From contig NC_135016.1 in assembly GCF_051020955.1 (NCBI RefSeq), positions 30,763,131-30,827,130 on the forward strand: DNA of 64,000 nucleotides, in the 5' to 3' direction. Under the pieces are notes generated by a model that was not told the DNA's origin, did not search any database, and was given only the letters and a program-made list of their open reading frames with translations. This document shows positions 35,209-45,931 of this stretch, in pieces (within the stretch, counting starts at the first letter, position 1; each line of letters opens with the position of its first letter). The position numbers and the translations under genes are program-made. The DNA is from Megalopta genalis (taxonomy: Eukaryota; Arthropoda; Insecta; Hymenoptera; Halictidae).

Positions 35209-35355
35209 GTTGTTGACAATCGATAAGTGTAAAAACGAGCCGCGAGGCTCGAATAGGGGCGTATCTTCTCTTCCCATATTGTCCACTTTTGTTTACAAGC
35301 TGAAGGACGATTAGGGTGAATTTACCGTAATGTGTTTTTCATTTACAGACAATGT
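35209..35355 (-). repeat. Dispersed repeat with TAAAAACGAGCCGCGAG, copy B
   Basis: Partner of 18682-18830. It shares the block around AATCGTCCTTCAGCTT (here on the minus strand) and the block GACAATCGA...AAAAACGAGCCGCGAG (here on the plus strand), so one block is inverted relative to the other copy. It abuts the TTAA of the element at 34454-35202. Confidence 0.5.
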
Positions 35356-38222
35356 ACTTAGTTCCCAGAACTACTTACTTCTATAAAAATTATCTTGTTT
35401 TTATTTCGTCGATAAAATACGATTTTATTACAAACTCATCCTTATGTCGCGGCTGAGATTGAACCAAGAGACAATTAATTAAAATTCCAAAGAAATTGCT
35501 ATGAATTAAAATTGCTATATGAATTAATGAGAAAGGGTAACTAAAGGTAACTAAATGAATCAATAATTAACGATGAAACTGATAAAAAGGAAGTACATTC
35601 GCAGAAAACTATCTCCTTCAACTATTATCAGTTTAATTTTATCCCTCGAATTGTTTAAGCAAAATACGCGAGGAAATTAATATTCGCTTGCGAAACTAGG
35701 CGGAAATGGTCCCCCGTTCTCTTGACAACGTTTACAGTCCAAACTTCCTCGAAATGGGGTGAAACTGGCTGGAACAGTGTTCCGGCCGCGAACACTTCCC
35801 GCGTTTCAAAACGAATCGGCTCGCGATGGATCGCGAGAACTTCCGTTCGACCGGTCGGGGCTCGAACGGGGATAGAAATTTCTTTCGTTAAACGGAAAGC
35901 AGGAAGTAAAGTTTTAATTAACGGCCACACGTCCGGGTCAGAACTTTATAGCCGCGAGGGAGTGGTTGGCAATCCCGAAAGCGTCGGCTCGACCTCGCAG
36001 CTGCCACGGATTTGCATTCAGATTGCATTTCTTCTTTTTTTTTTCTTTTTTTTAAATAGGTAATTACACCGAGCTCGACGTTCCGCTCTAGAGAGAGGCC
36101 ACCAGGCCGCCTCATCTGCATCCGGCCAGGTCCAGGACATCCTTCGTCGAGGCACGCGCGCGGATTTCGCCTCGTGCCTCCTCCGCGAGACACGACCGAC
36201 GCGTCCCCTAATGATTTTTTAATTATTTTTTCTATTATTCTGACCTCCCATGGCGCAATCAACGCCCGCTCGCCTCGTTTAGCGACGATTTAAGATTTCG
36301 CACGCAGTCAAGGAACACAGCCACCAATTAGGGGTGTGTTTAACCCTGTCAATGTGAACTTCGATCGTTTATGCGAGGATCGACTGGGAACTGCCATCTC
36401 GATCAGTTCCTTCTCGTATGGGTCGCTCTGTCTTCTCGATGACCCCTAAGCGGCGATGGAGGGGTTTTTCCAGACGATTACAGAATCTTGAAGATGCGGC
36501 CATGTCTCGTTGCGATGGATTATATCGGAATCTAGCATCGCCGATACAAAGTCATGATAATGCGATTTAGGTGCGGTTCTGCACGATTAAATTTACATGG
36601 ATTCGGGAGCCACCGTGTAAATTTAAATAGATCTTCGATCGCCTGTAGCTCGACTCGGTGTTAATCGATTTCGATGAAATTTTCAGCATGCATATAAGTT
36701 GTCGAGATTTGTAAAATACGTTTCTTAAATTTTTTCCCGTTATCGGCTCGAATAAGAAGTTGCAAAAAATTAAAAAAAGCTATTCTAGCCATTGTCGAGT
36801 CAATTCGTTTTATCCGAATAAAGTTATTCTGCTTTAAAACGCGATCGAATAATAATGCGAGTCGCTGTACCGAACATTTTATCGCAGAGCACGTGATGCA
36901 ATGCCATTTTGCGGAGAAGGGTTCATTAATCGACATAAACAATCGTAGCGTAATAGCAGACGCGTGTAGCGGGATGTACGATAAAGGAACGAACGTAATG
37001 AATAATCTCGAATAACAGAGGAAGAATTACGGTCGAAATTATTTCCAACTGAATTTGATATTCCAATATAAATGAAGATTCTACGTACAGTCGCATAAAT
37101 ATGCAATTCGATACAATGAAATGCTGATTACGTAGATAATTATCGGGACACATAATCAAGAATTCTTGTAACAATTCAGGGAAAAGCGTTTGGTCGACGA
37201 TAACATTGTTCGAGGTTTTCGATCAACAGCATAAATCCAGCGAACTAATGCTATCTCACCGGAAGTATTCGTATATCTTCATTATTTAACTTTAAATTTT
37301 GATTTACCATTTGTGCCAATGAAATAACTCCAAAATTATGTAAATTTGGATGAAACATACATAACTGTGCCAATAATTACAGATTTGTTATGGATCGCGT
37401 ATTACTGTCATTAATCGTAAGAGGAATATTTTGCACAATTAAAGGTTATGTTAAGCTCCCTCGTATTAAACCCTCGCGTGGTGGGGATTCCCGGTACTAG
37501 ACCCTCCGCGTGCGTAATCCCGGGTTAACCTTCAAGCGGTGACCATCGTTTTAGTAGTATTTATTAACGACCCTTACGGGTTTCACGTTACATCCGTTGC
37601 ATATAATTAAAATTTGCTTATAATTGTTACAATAAAATTGCTTATAATTAACATTATAATTACCGCTATCACTTGCATCCAACTCTTACAATTAACGCTT
37701 AAAATACTCCTGTTCACTCTTTCTCTCGCTCTATCTCTCCTTCCTTTCTTCCTTTCTTCTATATACCCCTGCATCGTCTCTTTAACTTCATCTTTTTATA
37801 TTCCACACTTCGTGGAATATAATTGCCTGTTTATATATTTCTTGTTTTAGAACGTTGTTTAACTCATTTTAGTTTTCATTCTAGTAATACTAAAAGCAGA
37901 ATAAAGATCGCACGTTCTCAATTACCACGAACCGCCAAATTACCATCGTCGATTCAAACAGTGACCCCTGTCGCAATTAACATGTCAAACATGGTTATAC
38001 ACTGTAACTTATCTATTGCAGATAATATTTCAACATTATATGTATCGCATAAAAGAAAATTCATCGTGGCGCCGCGGACAATTTCTGCGAAACTGGCGTG
38101 GCATTCAACGTGTTAAATGGACTCCCTATCAATGACGATGACGTCAAATTACCTAGCGATATCGACGTACATCATTGCTAACGTAGAAGACAATTTGACG
38201 TACGTCACCACTGTAAGCTCAA
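35356..38222. other. Dscam2 intron, no gene supported
   Basis: Moderately AT-rich. At about 37465-37525 two imperfect copies of a CCCTC...CGCGTG...ATTCCCGG-type unit occur, ending in TTAACC. At about 38113 there is an unpaired TTAACACGTTGAATGCC terminus that resembles the piggyBac end at 26621. No intact element could be delimited. Confidence 0.45.
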
Positions 38223-38394
38223 CCGTTTGAGTTCCGAGCAGCGCGATCGCGCTGTTCAGATCTTGTATCGCGATCAAACTTTAGCGACGCACGTACATCG
38301 TATAGCTGCTTTTTTCATTTTTTTTTCTTTTTGCTTTGTTTGTCAATCTTGACGAGCGCCATCGCGCCGCTTGGTTCTCTTCGCAATCAATTAA

Positions 38395-39061
38395 CCCTAG
38401 AAAGATAACCATATGACAACGTACGTAAAAGATAACCATACGCTTCAGAGGCGCATGCTTTTCTAAGGCGTCAATTTTATACTAACAATGGATATTTATT
38501 TAAGTTAATCTAGTCATTTTAAAGGTTTGGCATTATTGTAAAAATAAAATGCATTTATATTATATTTTTTTATATTTTAAGTAATTTTAAACTTCAATCA
38601 CTAGACCTCTATGAAAAATTAACAAAAATCAACAGTCTTCGGTTTATGGGAACAAATCCCGTAAAATATCACAAAAAATAGTGTTTTATCCTTACAAACT
38701 AGTAGACTATAATATAATCAGTGTAAAAAAAACTATAATATTATAAAAAATTTCTTTAGAGACAGTCATGACAAACGTCTTTCTTGTGTTCACCACAAAC
38801 TGTCTTTTTGCATTTGGCACAGGTCATCTTTGACATTCTTTTCTTTTTAGACGTGCAAAGACTGCAATAACGCCTTTTTTTTGGCTGAGGGTTCTTCTTC
38901 ATCATCTGTGGAAGCCTGTGCAGCAGATTTTGGAAGAATATTTTCAATGTTGCTTCGCACATGCCTTGGCAAAGTGGGTGCTTCCAGTCTTTGCGTCATC
39001 CACGGTGCAGTCAGTTGTTTATTTCGCAGGCGCCTCTGCGACGTAGGTTATCTTTTTCGGG
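38395..39061 (-). mobile_element. piggyBac-type element with canonical CCCTAGAAAGATA terminus
   Basis: TTAA flanks (38391-38394, 39062-39065). The left end CCCTAGAAAGATAACCATAT closely matches the published Trichoplusia piggyBac terminus as I remember it, including a second GATAACCAT block and a downstream TCAATTTTA. The right end is a decayed version (CCCGAAAAAGATAACC). An internal CAGAGGCGC is inverted between the two ends. The minus strand encodes the transposase tail only. The element is nested in 38223-39136. Confidence 0.88.
38756..39015 (-). pseudogene. piggyBac transposase C-terminal remnant with frameshift
   Basis: The last 40 residues hold a cysteine-rich zinc-binding tail: YCSLCTSKKKRMSKMTCAKC, then a Cys/His segment ending CHDCL at the stop. 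Upstream, another frame reads a typical linker (LPRHVRSNIENILPKSAAQ, DDEEEPSAKK). The two are joined by a one-base shift in a run of A (about 38874-38881). The catalytic core and N terminus are absent. Confidence 0.82.
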
Positions 39062-39576
39062 TTAAGACAAGCGCTATTGCGCTGTTCGCCACTTTTCGAC
39101 CGTGTTTTCTGAATTCGACCCCTGGGACTCAAACGGTTAATAGAGAATTCGCCGAAGAAGTCGGTGGCTGTACCTTCTTCAGCGTTTGAAAAATGTTTCG
39201 AATACTGGAAGAACCGCTGGAATATGTTCATTGCCTCGGATGAGACCAATTCTGATAGAGCAAAATAAATTTTGTCCAACGAATAAGTAGTTCGCGTTTC
39301 TTTGTGCAAACCTGGGATACTCTTTTTACATACTGTACGTTTCTCTGCTGCGCGAGTGTAGTCGCACCGCGTTGGTTTTCTATACCCTTGAAATGGTAAT
39401 TATTCGTGTTCCGCGTTAAAAGTACAGGGTTCCCCGGAAAGAATCATCCGATTTCAAAAATTTATATTTTAAAAAATTACACGCAGAAAATTATAATTCA
39501 AACACGAATATAACGGGAAAATGTGCGAGTTTTACTTTTTACCCGATTGGCACTTGGAGGTTCGGAATTTTCTTAA

Positions 39577-39817
39577 CACGTTCCGTGCCACGTGTACCAT
39601 CGATGGTACACGCTTGCATGTTTACTTAGTGAACTGAACAAATTGTTTACAAGAAATTTAGAACCGAAGAATCAATTTCCACCGCAAGAATGGGCGTTGA
39701 TAAGTTTTTGTTACGTTGTTATGTGTACGAGAATTAATAATTGCACGTAATACATCAAGTTTTAGTAAAATATCAAAGTGTGAAGATTCGAGTAAAAAAA
39801 GCTCGGCACGGAACGTG
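39577..39817. mobile_element. TTAA MITE nested in the Tc1/mariner element
   Basis: Perfect TTAA duplications (39573-39576, 39818-39821) and perfect ends CACGTTCCGTGCC. The left end has the 20-bp perfect palindrome GTGTACCATCGATGGTACAC (39592-39611), centred 24.5 bp from the terminus. It is 241 bp long and non-coding. Its insertion inside 39425-40224 shows it moved after that element arrived. Confidence 0.93.
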
Positions 39818-39867
39818 TTAACACGGAACTACCAAACCGTTAGATTGGTCGCAGTTCATCCGATAAT

Positions 39868-40083
39868 ATGGTTCTACACAGTTGGCCTCCGAGATCACCC
39901 GACCTAACCCCATGCGACTTCTTCCTTTGGGAATTTGTGAAGGATCTTGTCTTTGTACCACCTTTACCTACAAGTGTAAATGAACTGAAAAACGCATTTG
40001 TGATGCTGTACAAACAATTACCAGAGATACATTACATCCTGTTTGGCAAGAACTTTCATATCGCAATGATATCATACGTGTAA
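39868..40083 (+). pseudogene. Tc1/mariner-superfamily transposase C-terminal remnant
   Basis: This 71-codon frame contains WPPRSPDLTPCDFFLWEFVK, the SPDL-x2-CDFFLW block with the last catalytic Asp of the IS630/Tc1/mariner DDE domain, then VFVPPLPTSVNELK and the terminal helix. The earlier catalytic residues and the DNA-binding domain are missing. It is not functional alone. Confidence 0.85.
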
Positions 40084-40226
40084 CGAAAGGAAGTCATATT
40101 GAACACTTGTAAACAAAAACTCATACATTTTCCCGTTATATTCGTGTTTGAATTATAATTTTCTGCGTGTAATTTTTTAAAATATAAATTTTTGAAATCG
40201 GATGATTCTTTCCGGGGAACCCTGTA

Positions 40227-41075
40227 TATAGAAGCTATCTATATTAATAAAACATACGCGGGGCTCGACCGCTCGACCCAACACCGTCCCTACCACACAA
40301 TAGATTCCGAAAATTACCAAACGACCCCATCTGTACTGCAAGCGTCTTTCCACAAACAAATAAGCGACCGTAGCAATAGTATCTAATTATCCGAAAAGCC
40401 GTTATTTCCTGCCTGTAATATTTCCTTCAACGCTGCCTACATCTGGCCGCCAAAATTCTCTCACCGTCACGTATTCCCTTTACCTTCTGCACAACACCAA
40501 TTACCCAAAGACACGCAGATTCTTCGCGAGATTCACTCGCAGGTACGATTCATACCTGCAAGTGACTGTTAGTTCGGGGCGGTCACCTTTCCCCTTGCTC
40601 ACAATTTTTTAACCAATCACTCAAAACGACCGCTTCCCATTCTAGATCCGGAAAACTTGAAAAAACATTGAATCCAAGTGTCTCATTAAAAACTTCACAG
40701 CCCTAACGAATCTTCTTAAAAGGCAAAACAGACAACGAACGGACAGATACTAACCAGACACCAACGCGTAAAGACTTCGGTCAAGACTCCGTCGATAGTC
40801 TCACCGTCAACTCAATTCATCCTAAGCCAAGTACGGTTAGTCACCCTAGCGTTAAAAATTGTTATGTTATGTTAAAATATAGTGTTATTGATATCAGCCA
40901 GTGTTAAAACTATTCTTTATCAACCCACCATCCGTATCACTCGAAAGAGTCATAGGGAATCGCGCAGACTCGGTGTCACACACGATTGAATCGGAGACTT
41001 ACAACCTCCGTAGATCTAACAGTTCACTGTTCGATCTCACCGCGAAAACGTGAAAAACAAGATCAATTCGCTTAC
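40227..41075. other. Intron next to the Ig1 exon
   Basis: No repeat, RNA or extra exon is recognised between the Tc1/mariner element and the donor of the Ig1 exon. Confidence 0.5.
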
Positions 41076-41426
41076 CTGCTCTGACCTGGACATCACGGCT
41101 GAGGACTCGGCCCACGGAGTTGCTGGCGACGCACCTGTAGGCCGCGCTGTGCACATCCTGCCTGAACGCTGCCGCCAGAAACGGCAAAAGGACCAACGTG
41201 CCGTTCCTGAGGACCCTTCTGACACCGGGTACATCGTTCACCGGGTGTCCGTCCGCGGTCGACCAATCGATGTTGGGCGGCGGGCTTCCTGTCGCGGTGC
41301 AGTCCAGCCAGGCGCCGCTCGAATTCGAAAATTCCACTCTGGACGGCGGCTCCATGACGAAGCTGGGCCCGCGTAGGTGCGCGTCGAACCCGTGACCACC
41401 CGCGGACATCGCTGCCGCGGCTGCAC
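41076..41426 (-). CDS. Dscam2: Dscam2-like exon encoding Ig domain 1
   Basis: This exon encodes the first immunoglobulin domain of a Dscam-family homophilic adhesion receptor, a cell-surface protein used in neurite self-recognition and tiling. The translated segment GPSFVMEPPSRVEFSNSSGA starts the domain. The Ig cysteines lie in WLDCTATGSPPPNIDW and AAYRCVASNSVGR, about 50 residues apart, and the strand ending in RDVQVRA closes the domain. The acceptor (tttcgcag at 41427-41434) and donor (gtaagc at 41070-41075) are clear. The exon enters with two bases of a split codon and leaves with one, matching the next exon at 30117-30281. An in-frame ATG at 41407-41409 is not taken as the start, because the exon opens with a good acceptor and no signal peptide follows. 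The signal-peptide exon was not found. Family membership is secure; the Dscam2 assignment rests mainly on Ig4. Confidence 0.9.
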
Positions 41427-44400
41427 CTGCGAAACAAAAGCGACCGGCCGTTCATGTTAAGCTCGTATAAATCCGCGGGGGACGCGATCGCTCGAAAACG
41501 CCGACGGTCGAATTGTCGGCCAGCGAGCCGCGAAAGTTTAATTGCGACGCGAAATCGTTCGACGCCTCGCTCCGCTCCGCGCCGCTCGGCACCCTCCTGT
41601 CCGTTCGCTAATTTTTATTATGTTTTTATCGCCGCGCCACTGCGAATCGTTGCCGCGGCCTACCTTCTTGACGCGTCACCCTCGCCTCTCCCTTCGCCGC
41701 TCAACCTACTGCTCGTAAATCCTGAAACGCCGCCGCGGAATTTCGATTGAATTGCCGTGGCGCGGCCGTTGTTTTGCGCGGAATAGCCAACGTTATGGAG
41801 AATCTTTTGTGTCGAATTGCTCGCGCGTCGTTTAATATTTCATACCCCTGTCGAAATTGCTAGTTGGGTTAATGCGCGTCCCGCGGCATTCGCAATTCGT
41901 TCCAGCGCAGTGATAGTGGCGGTGGTTGTTATTCGGTCCGGCATTGTAAAAAGTCAATTGTTCGTACCATTTCGAGCGGGTTCTATGCGAATTTCTGCTT
42001 CGGAGACAAATTGTTCGAAATATTTCTGTGTGAAGTAGAACGTTAACCTCTTCCCGTAATTTAACGAGACCGGTGAAGAATTTTTAATACTTATATCGGT
42101 TAAATATGATTTTTCGTTTTATTTTAAGAAACGATGTATGATTTTCTTCGATTCTATAATCCCAATTATTGCTTATAATCCCAATTGAGAATGTCGAGAA
42201 ATACTTGTATTCCTATAATTCATGTTTTACACGATGGCATCGGATCGTTGGAACAACGTGTAATATTCGATGCTTCGACGAAGGATTAAATGTGAAATTT
42301 TAGCCGTATTCTGTACGTTTCAATGTTGGATCCGTTGCCGAAAAGTATACATCCGATCTCTTACGAGCGATGAAACAACAATCATGAAAATATAAATTCT
42401 GCTTCAAATTCAATATCGTAATGCACACGTTCCGCCGTCAATATTTTGCGAGCAACTTCCCGATAAATGTTATGCGATAGACAGTGCGCGCCACGCAGTA
42501 ATTCATTCGTGTGTCAACGTCGCACATAATACAGCACGTATTACGAGCAGACTGTGGATTTTATGCGCTAATAATAAAAACGGATAGGAGAGACCCAAAT
42601 TTCTAAAAGCATTAGAGAAATACAAAAATATTATTGGAATATTTTCAAACGTTTAAATTTATTAAGACAAAAAATTCGCTTTCGTATTATTCCAGTTTGT
42701 TACAATCGACGTAGACCATTTTTGTTTTACGACGATCATTGCAAGTATCACTTTTGCTACGATCGCAAATTTTTGTTGCTCCATTCATCCTTCTTCATGG
42801 AATATAGTTTCATTTTCACACTCATTGTTGCCCAACAATGTTTTTTTCTTTTTAGAAGCTCTAACTCAGCTACAAAAACATACATTTTCTTCTCATACTT
42901 CCGACAATTCCTCGTCGTCGCAATATCTCAAGAAGTTTTTGGAGAAATTCCATGGAAAGTCTAATGAATCCTCGCCGAATACTTAAGAAGTTAAATCGAG
43001 CTGTTAAACTCCACAGAAGTTTTAACATTTTACACTTACTATTGATAATAAAGTGCGTATGTTATGATCGAAGAAATATTTAACTTCTAAAATTATAAAT
43101 ATAAAAATATTTAACTTCGCAATATTTAAAAAACAAATGAACACTTGATTCTATGAAATTCACCTTCACCAGATCAAAGTTAACTCTCACCCAATCCTCA
43201 TTTTTCCAGCTTAATTTGTCTCTCGTGTGTCAAATTGACCCTATCGTATGAGATCAATATATTGAAAGGCAAACAGTTTCTACGAAACATTCGATTGGAA
43301 ATAAAGAAAAACATATTTACACGATGTTCTCTTCCCCTTTTTGTACATAAAATGAAACAATGTGCTGGAGAAACTGCTTCTTTTTACACTTATCGCAGCG
43401 TACACTATGTACATTTGCGTTCTTTTTATATCGACATATATGGCATCGAGCCCGTTTCGGTCACTCGGTATAGTTCACACACGTTCGAAAGTACATCCAT
43501 TCGAAAATATTAGATTTGCGCTCCCTGTAGCTTTTAGGTAATTTTTTGTCGACAGAAAAAGAGAAGCGACGTGTCTTCTCCTGTTCGTAAAATTCATGTG
43601 TCGAATTGACACGCAACATCGGTTTCGTAACAAATATTATCACATCTTCGCGTTATAGATTTTTCCATCGATAATAATAGGTACATACGTTTCGTGTTAA
43701 AAGAATAAGAGTTCAATTTGCCTAAAAATAGCAGAACAATATGCTCTGAAGCTTGAGAATAGTGTCAAATTGACGCCGGAGACGAACGATGGCCAAAGCG
43801 TAAACTAAAAATTGGACGTTGTCCGATCCGTAGGATCTTTTGCGCGATCGTTTCTGAAGAGATTATTTGAATTTTTCATCGATGACGAATGTAAGAAGAA
43901 CGAGAAACCTGCGCGGGCGAACGATAAGAAAATCAACGTTCACGAATCGGTGGCCCGCTGGTCACGGTTCGCCGATCGACTCGTTCAAAGCGTAGTTTTC
44001 GTCGTGTTTCTGGATTGATTAAACGCTTCGGTTATCGCGATTGTCGAACGAGCGGGCGCGTCGGCCAAGTTATCCTACTTGAAGTGTATCAGACACGCGG
44101 CGCTTCGACATAATGCTTTGATCGGGGGTGCGAAAACACGAGTCAGCAAGTACTCCGAGGCTCTTGCATCGTTAGAAGCCACTCCAGGCTAATAACTTCG
44201 ACCGGGCCACTCCCGTCGAGAGTGCAGTTTAATTGTTGTGGTATTCGTACGGTGGCAAAAGAAACTGCAAGCGGGGGCGTTTAATTTAAGAGCCGATAGA
44301 GTATCGCGAGCGAGCGATTCAAAGTTAAAGATATTCGTGCATCCCCTGCCCCCGTGACCCCGGCGTCGAGAGACTCGAGTTTAAATTTATTCCATTGCAA

Positions 44401-45178
44401 GAATTCAAGCTCCGGCATTGGGGGAATTGATATTACGTGTCGGTCCAGCGAACCAAGCTCGGATTAATCGTACAACCCCCGGATGAAAATTCTCCCAGTT
44501 TCTATTTCAGTTATTGTAATTTACTTATTTGTCATTAGACCTCGGATCATTATGCGAATTCTAATTTTCATTTAATCACTTTCTAACTGTCTTTCGCCGT
44601 TTCGCCAGCTTGTCGGATCAGTCCTAGCATTCTGGGCAATTATATTTGTAAAATACTTTGCGAAAAGTTTTTGAAGGAATGTTCGATTATATTGCACATA
44701 TCTGAAGAACGATAAGTGTATAATTATTCTCGTAGGCACTATCGCACAACGCATTCAATGAAGTTTAAGATTTACTATTTTGCATGCCCGTGTGCTAAGA
44801 AGCGAATAATAGTATTTCTTATGAGATCACGTATGAAATCTTCGTCACGAATTTGGCTCGTTGCGCGGTGCAACAGGTTAACTGTAACTAAAAGATTGCT
44901 AATTTGACGCGTTTGCGACAAAAATGAGCGAGTGAAACTGAACACAATGAAAATGTGAGAAAAAAACCAAGAATGTCGTTGTTCTAATTGCGCCTTATTG
45001 AAATGATTCAAAAAGTAAAGAAAATTACACTTGGCTCGTATGTTTCGCGATCGATGCGGAAAATGTTTGCTTCGCACAAAGATCCGCGTTCCGAAAATTG
45101 CTAAAAAAAGATGGCAATAACTTCCTGATATTTGATAAATTGAAAGATAATAGATCTCGGTGGATCAAGAGTTCCAGT

Positions 45179-45204
45179 TCTCTCTCTCTCTCTCTCTCTC
45201 TCTC
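45179..45204. repeat. (CT)n microsatellite
   Basis: About 13 uninterrupted CT units. Confidence 0.97.
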
Positions 45205-45725
45205 GGTTTATATGAAAACCTGAAGTTCCGGTTCCGGCGCGCCGTGCGCAGCGGGCGCGTCTCGAAAAATATTCGCATCGATCGCCGTCGCGCGCGCATA
45301 TCTGTTAATTAAAAATTCATTTATCTTAAACTCGATTCGCGTACGCGGGCACCGGGACTAGGACGCCGCTCTAAAAATATCGCCGCGTGGCGCGGCCGCG
45401 AAAGAAAGAACGATAATACGGAATTAATTCGTCCAATAAAGAGTGCGAGGCCGTAGGCAGTCTGCGCGGGGGCAGTCGGCGCGCTATTAAAAAGGAGGGA
45501 CAACCGCGGCGATTCATGGACGCACCGAAACGGCCAGGACACGTTATTGCATATCTCTGCCGTCGTCCATAAGTGAAGAGCGGGTTCAGTGAAACGTGGA
45601 ACTCATAACGACGTCCAGGGGACGACGGACTCGTAACTCGTTTATAACGACGTTCAGCGGAGAGAGATGGAGACCCGCTGTATCTGTGTGCGCCGAAGAG
45701 AGCGACGGTGCGAAAGAGACGCGGA

Positions 45726-45931
45726 CAGAGAGAGATAGAGAGAGGGAGAGAGGGAGAGAGAGGGAGAGGGAAAGAGAGAGGAGAGAGAGAGAGGGAGAGA
45801 GAAAGAGAGAGGAGAGAGAGAGGAGAGAGAAAGAGAGAGGAGAGAGAGAGAGAGAGGAGAGAGAGGGGGAGAGAGAAAGAGAGAGGAGAGAGAGAGGGAG
45901 AGAGAAAGAGAGAGGAGAGAGAGAGAGAGAG
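45726..45931 (+). repeat. (GA)n-rich simple repeat
   Basis: About 205 bp of GAGA runs with regular GGGA and AAAG interruptions. It gives rise to long meaningless open frames on both strands (Arg-Glu on plus, Leu-Ser on minus). Confidence 0.97.

Larger units (their letters stand above)
38223..39136. mobile_element. TTAA-type element with palindrome array, interrupted by a piggyBac copy
   Basis: Inverted ends CCGTTTGAGTTCC (left) and CCGTTTGAGTCCC (right). Flanks are TCAA (38219-38222) and TTAA (39137-39140). The left end has CAGCGCGATCGCGCTG (38239-38254), centred 23.5 bp from the terminus. Degenerate relatives occur at about 38356-38367 and 39070-39083. When the nested element and its duplicated TTAA are subtracted, these two are 44 bp apart. 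The piggyBac-type element 38395-39061 sits inside. Confidence 0.72.
39425..40224 (+). mobile_element. Tc1/mariner-type element with about 100-bp terminal repeats
   Basis: TA duplications flank it (39423-39424, 40225-40226). The terminal inverted repeats begin CAGGGTTCCCCGGAAAGAAT and are essentially identical for about 99 bp, which suggests a fairly recent insertion. The interior keeps the C-terminal end of a DDE transposase. A TTAA MITE (39577-39817) is inserted in the left half. Confidence 0.93.

Noticed and set aside
34914..35219. 101-codon minus-strand frame
   Set aside because: It runs through the MITE arm (34543-35026). Its C-terminal part is the standard translation of the terminal repeat.
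37465..38116. A TTAA element between the CCCTCGCG repeats and TTAACACGTTGAATGCC
   Set aside because: The two supposed ends do not match each other and no coding remnant lies between them.
41407..41409. ATG in the Ig1 exon as the Dscam2 start codon
   Set aside because: The exon has a good acceptor upstream and continuing frame, and no signal peptide follows this ATG, which a surface receptor needs.
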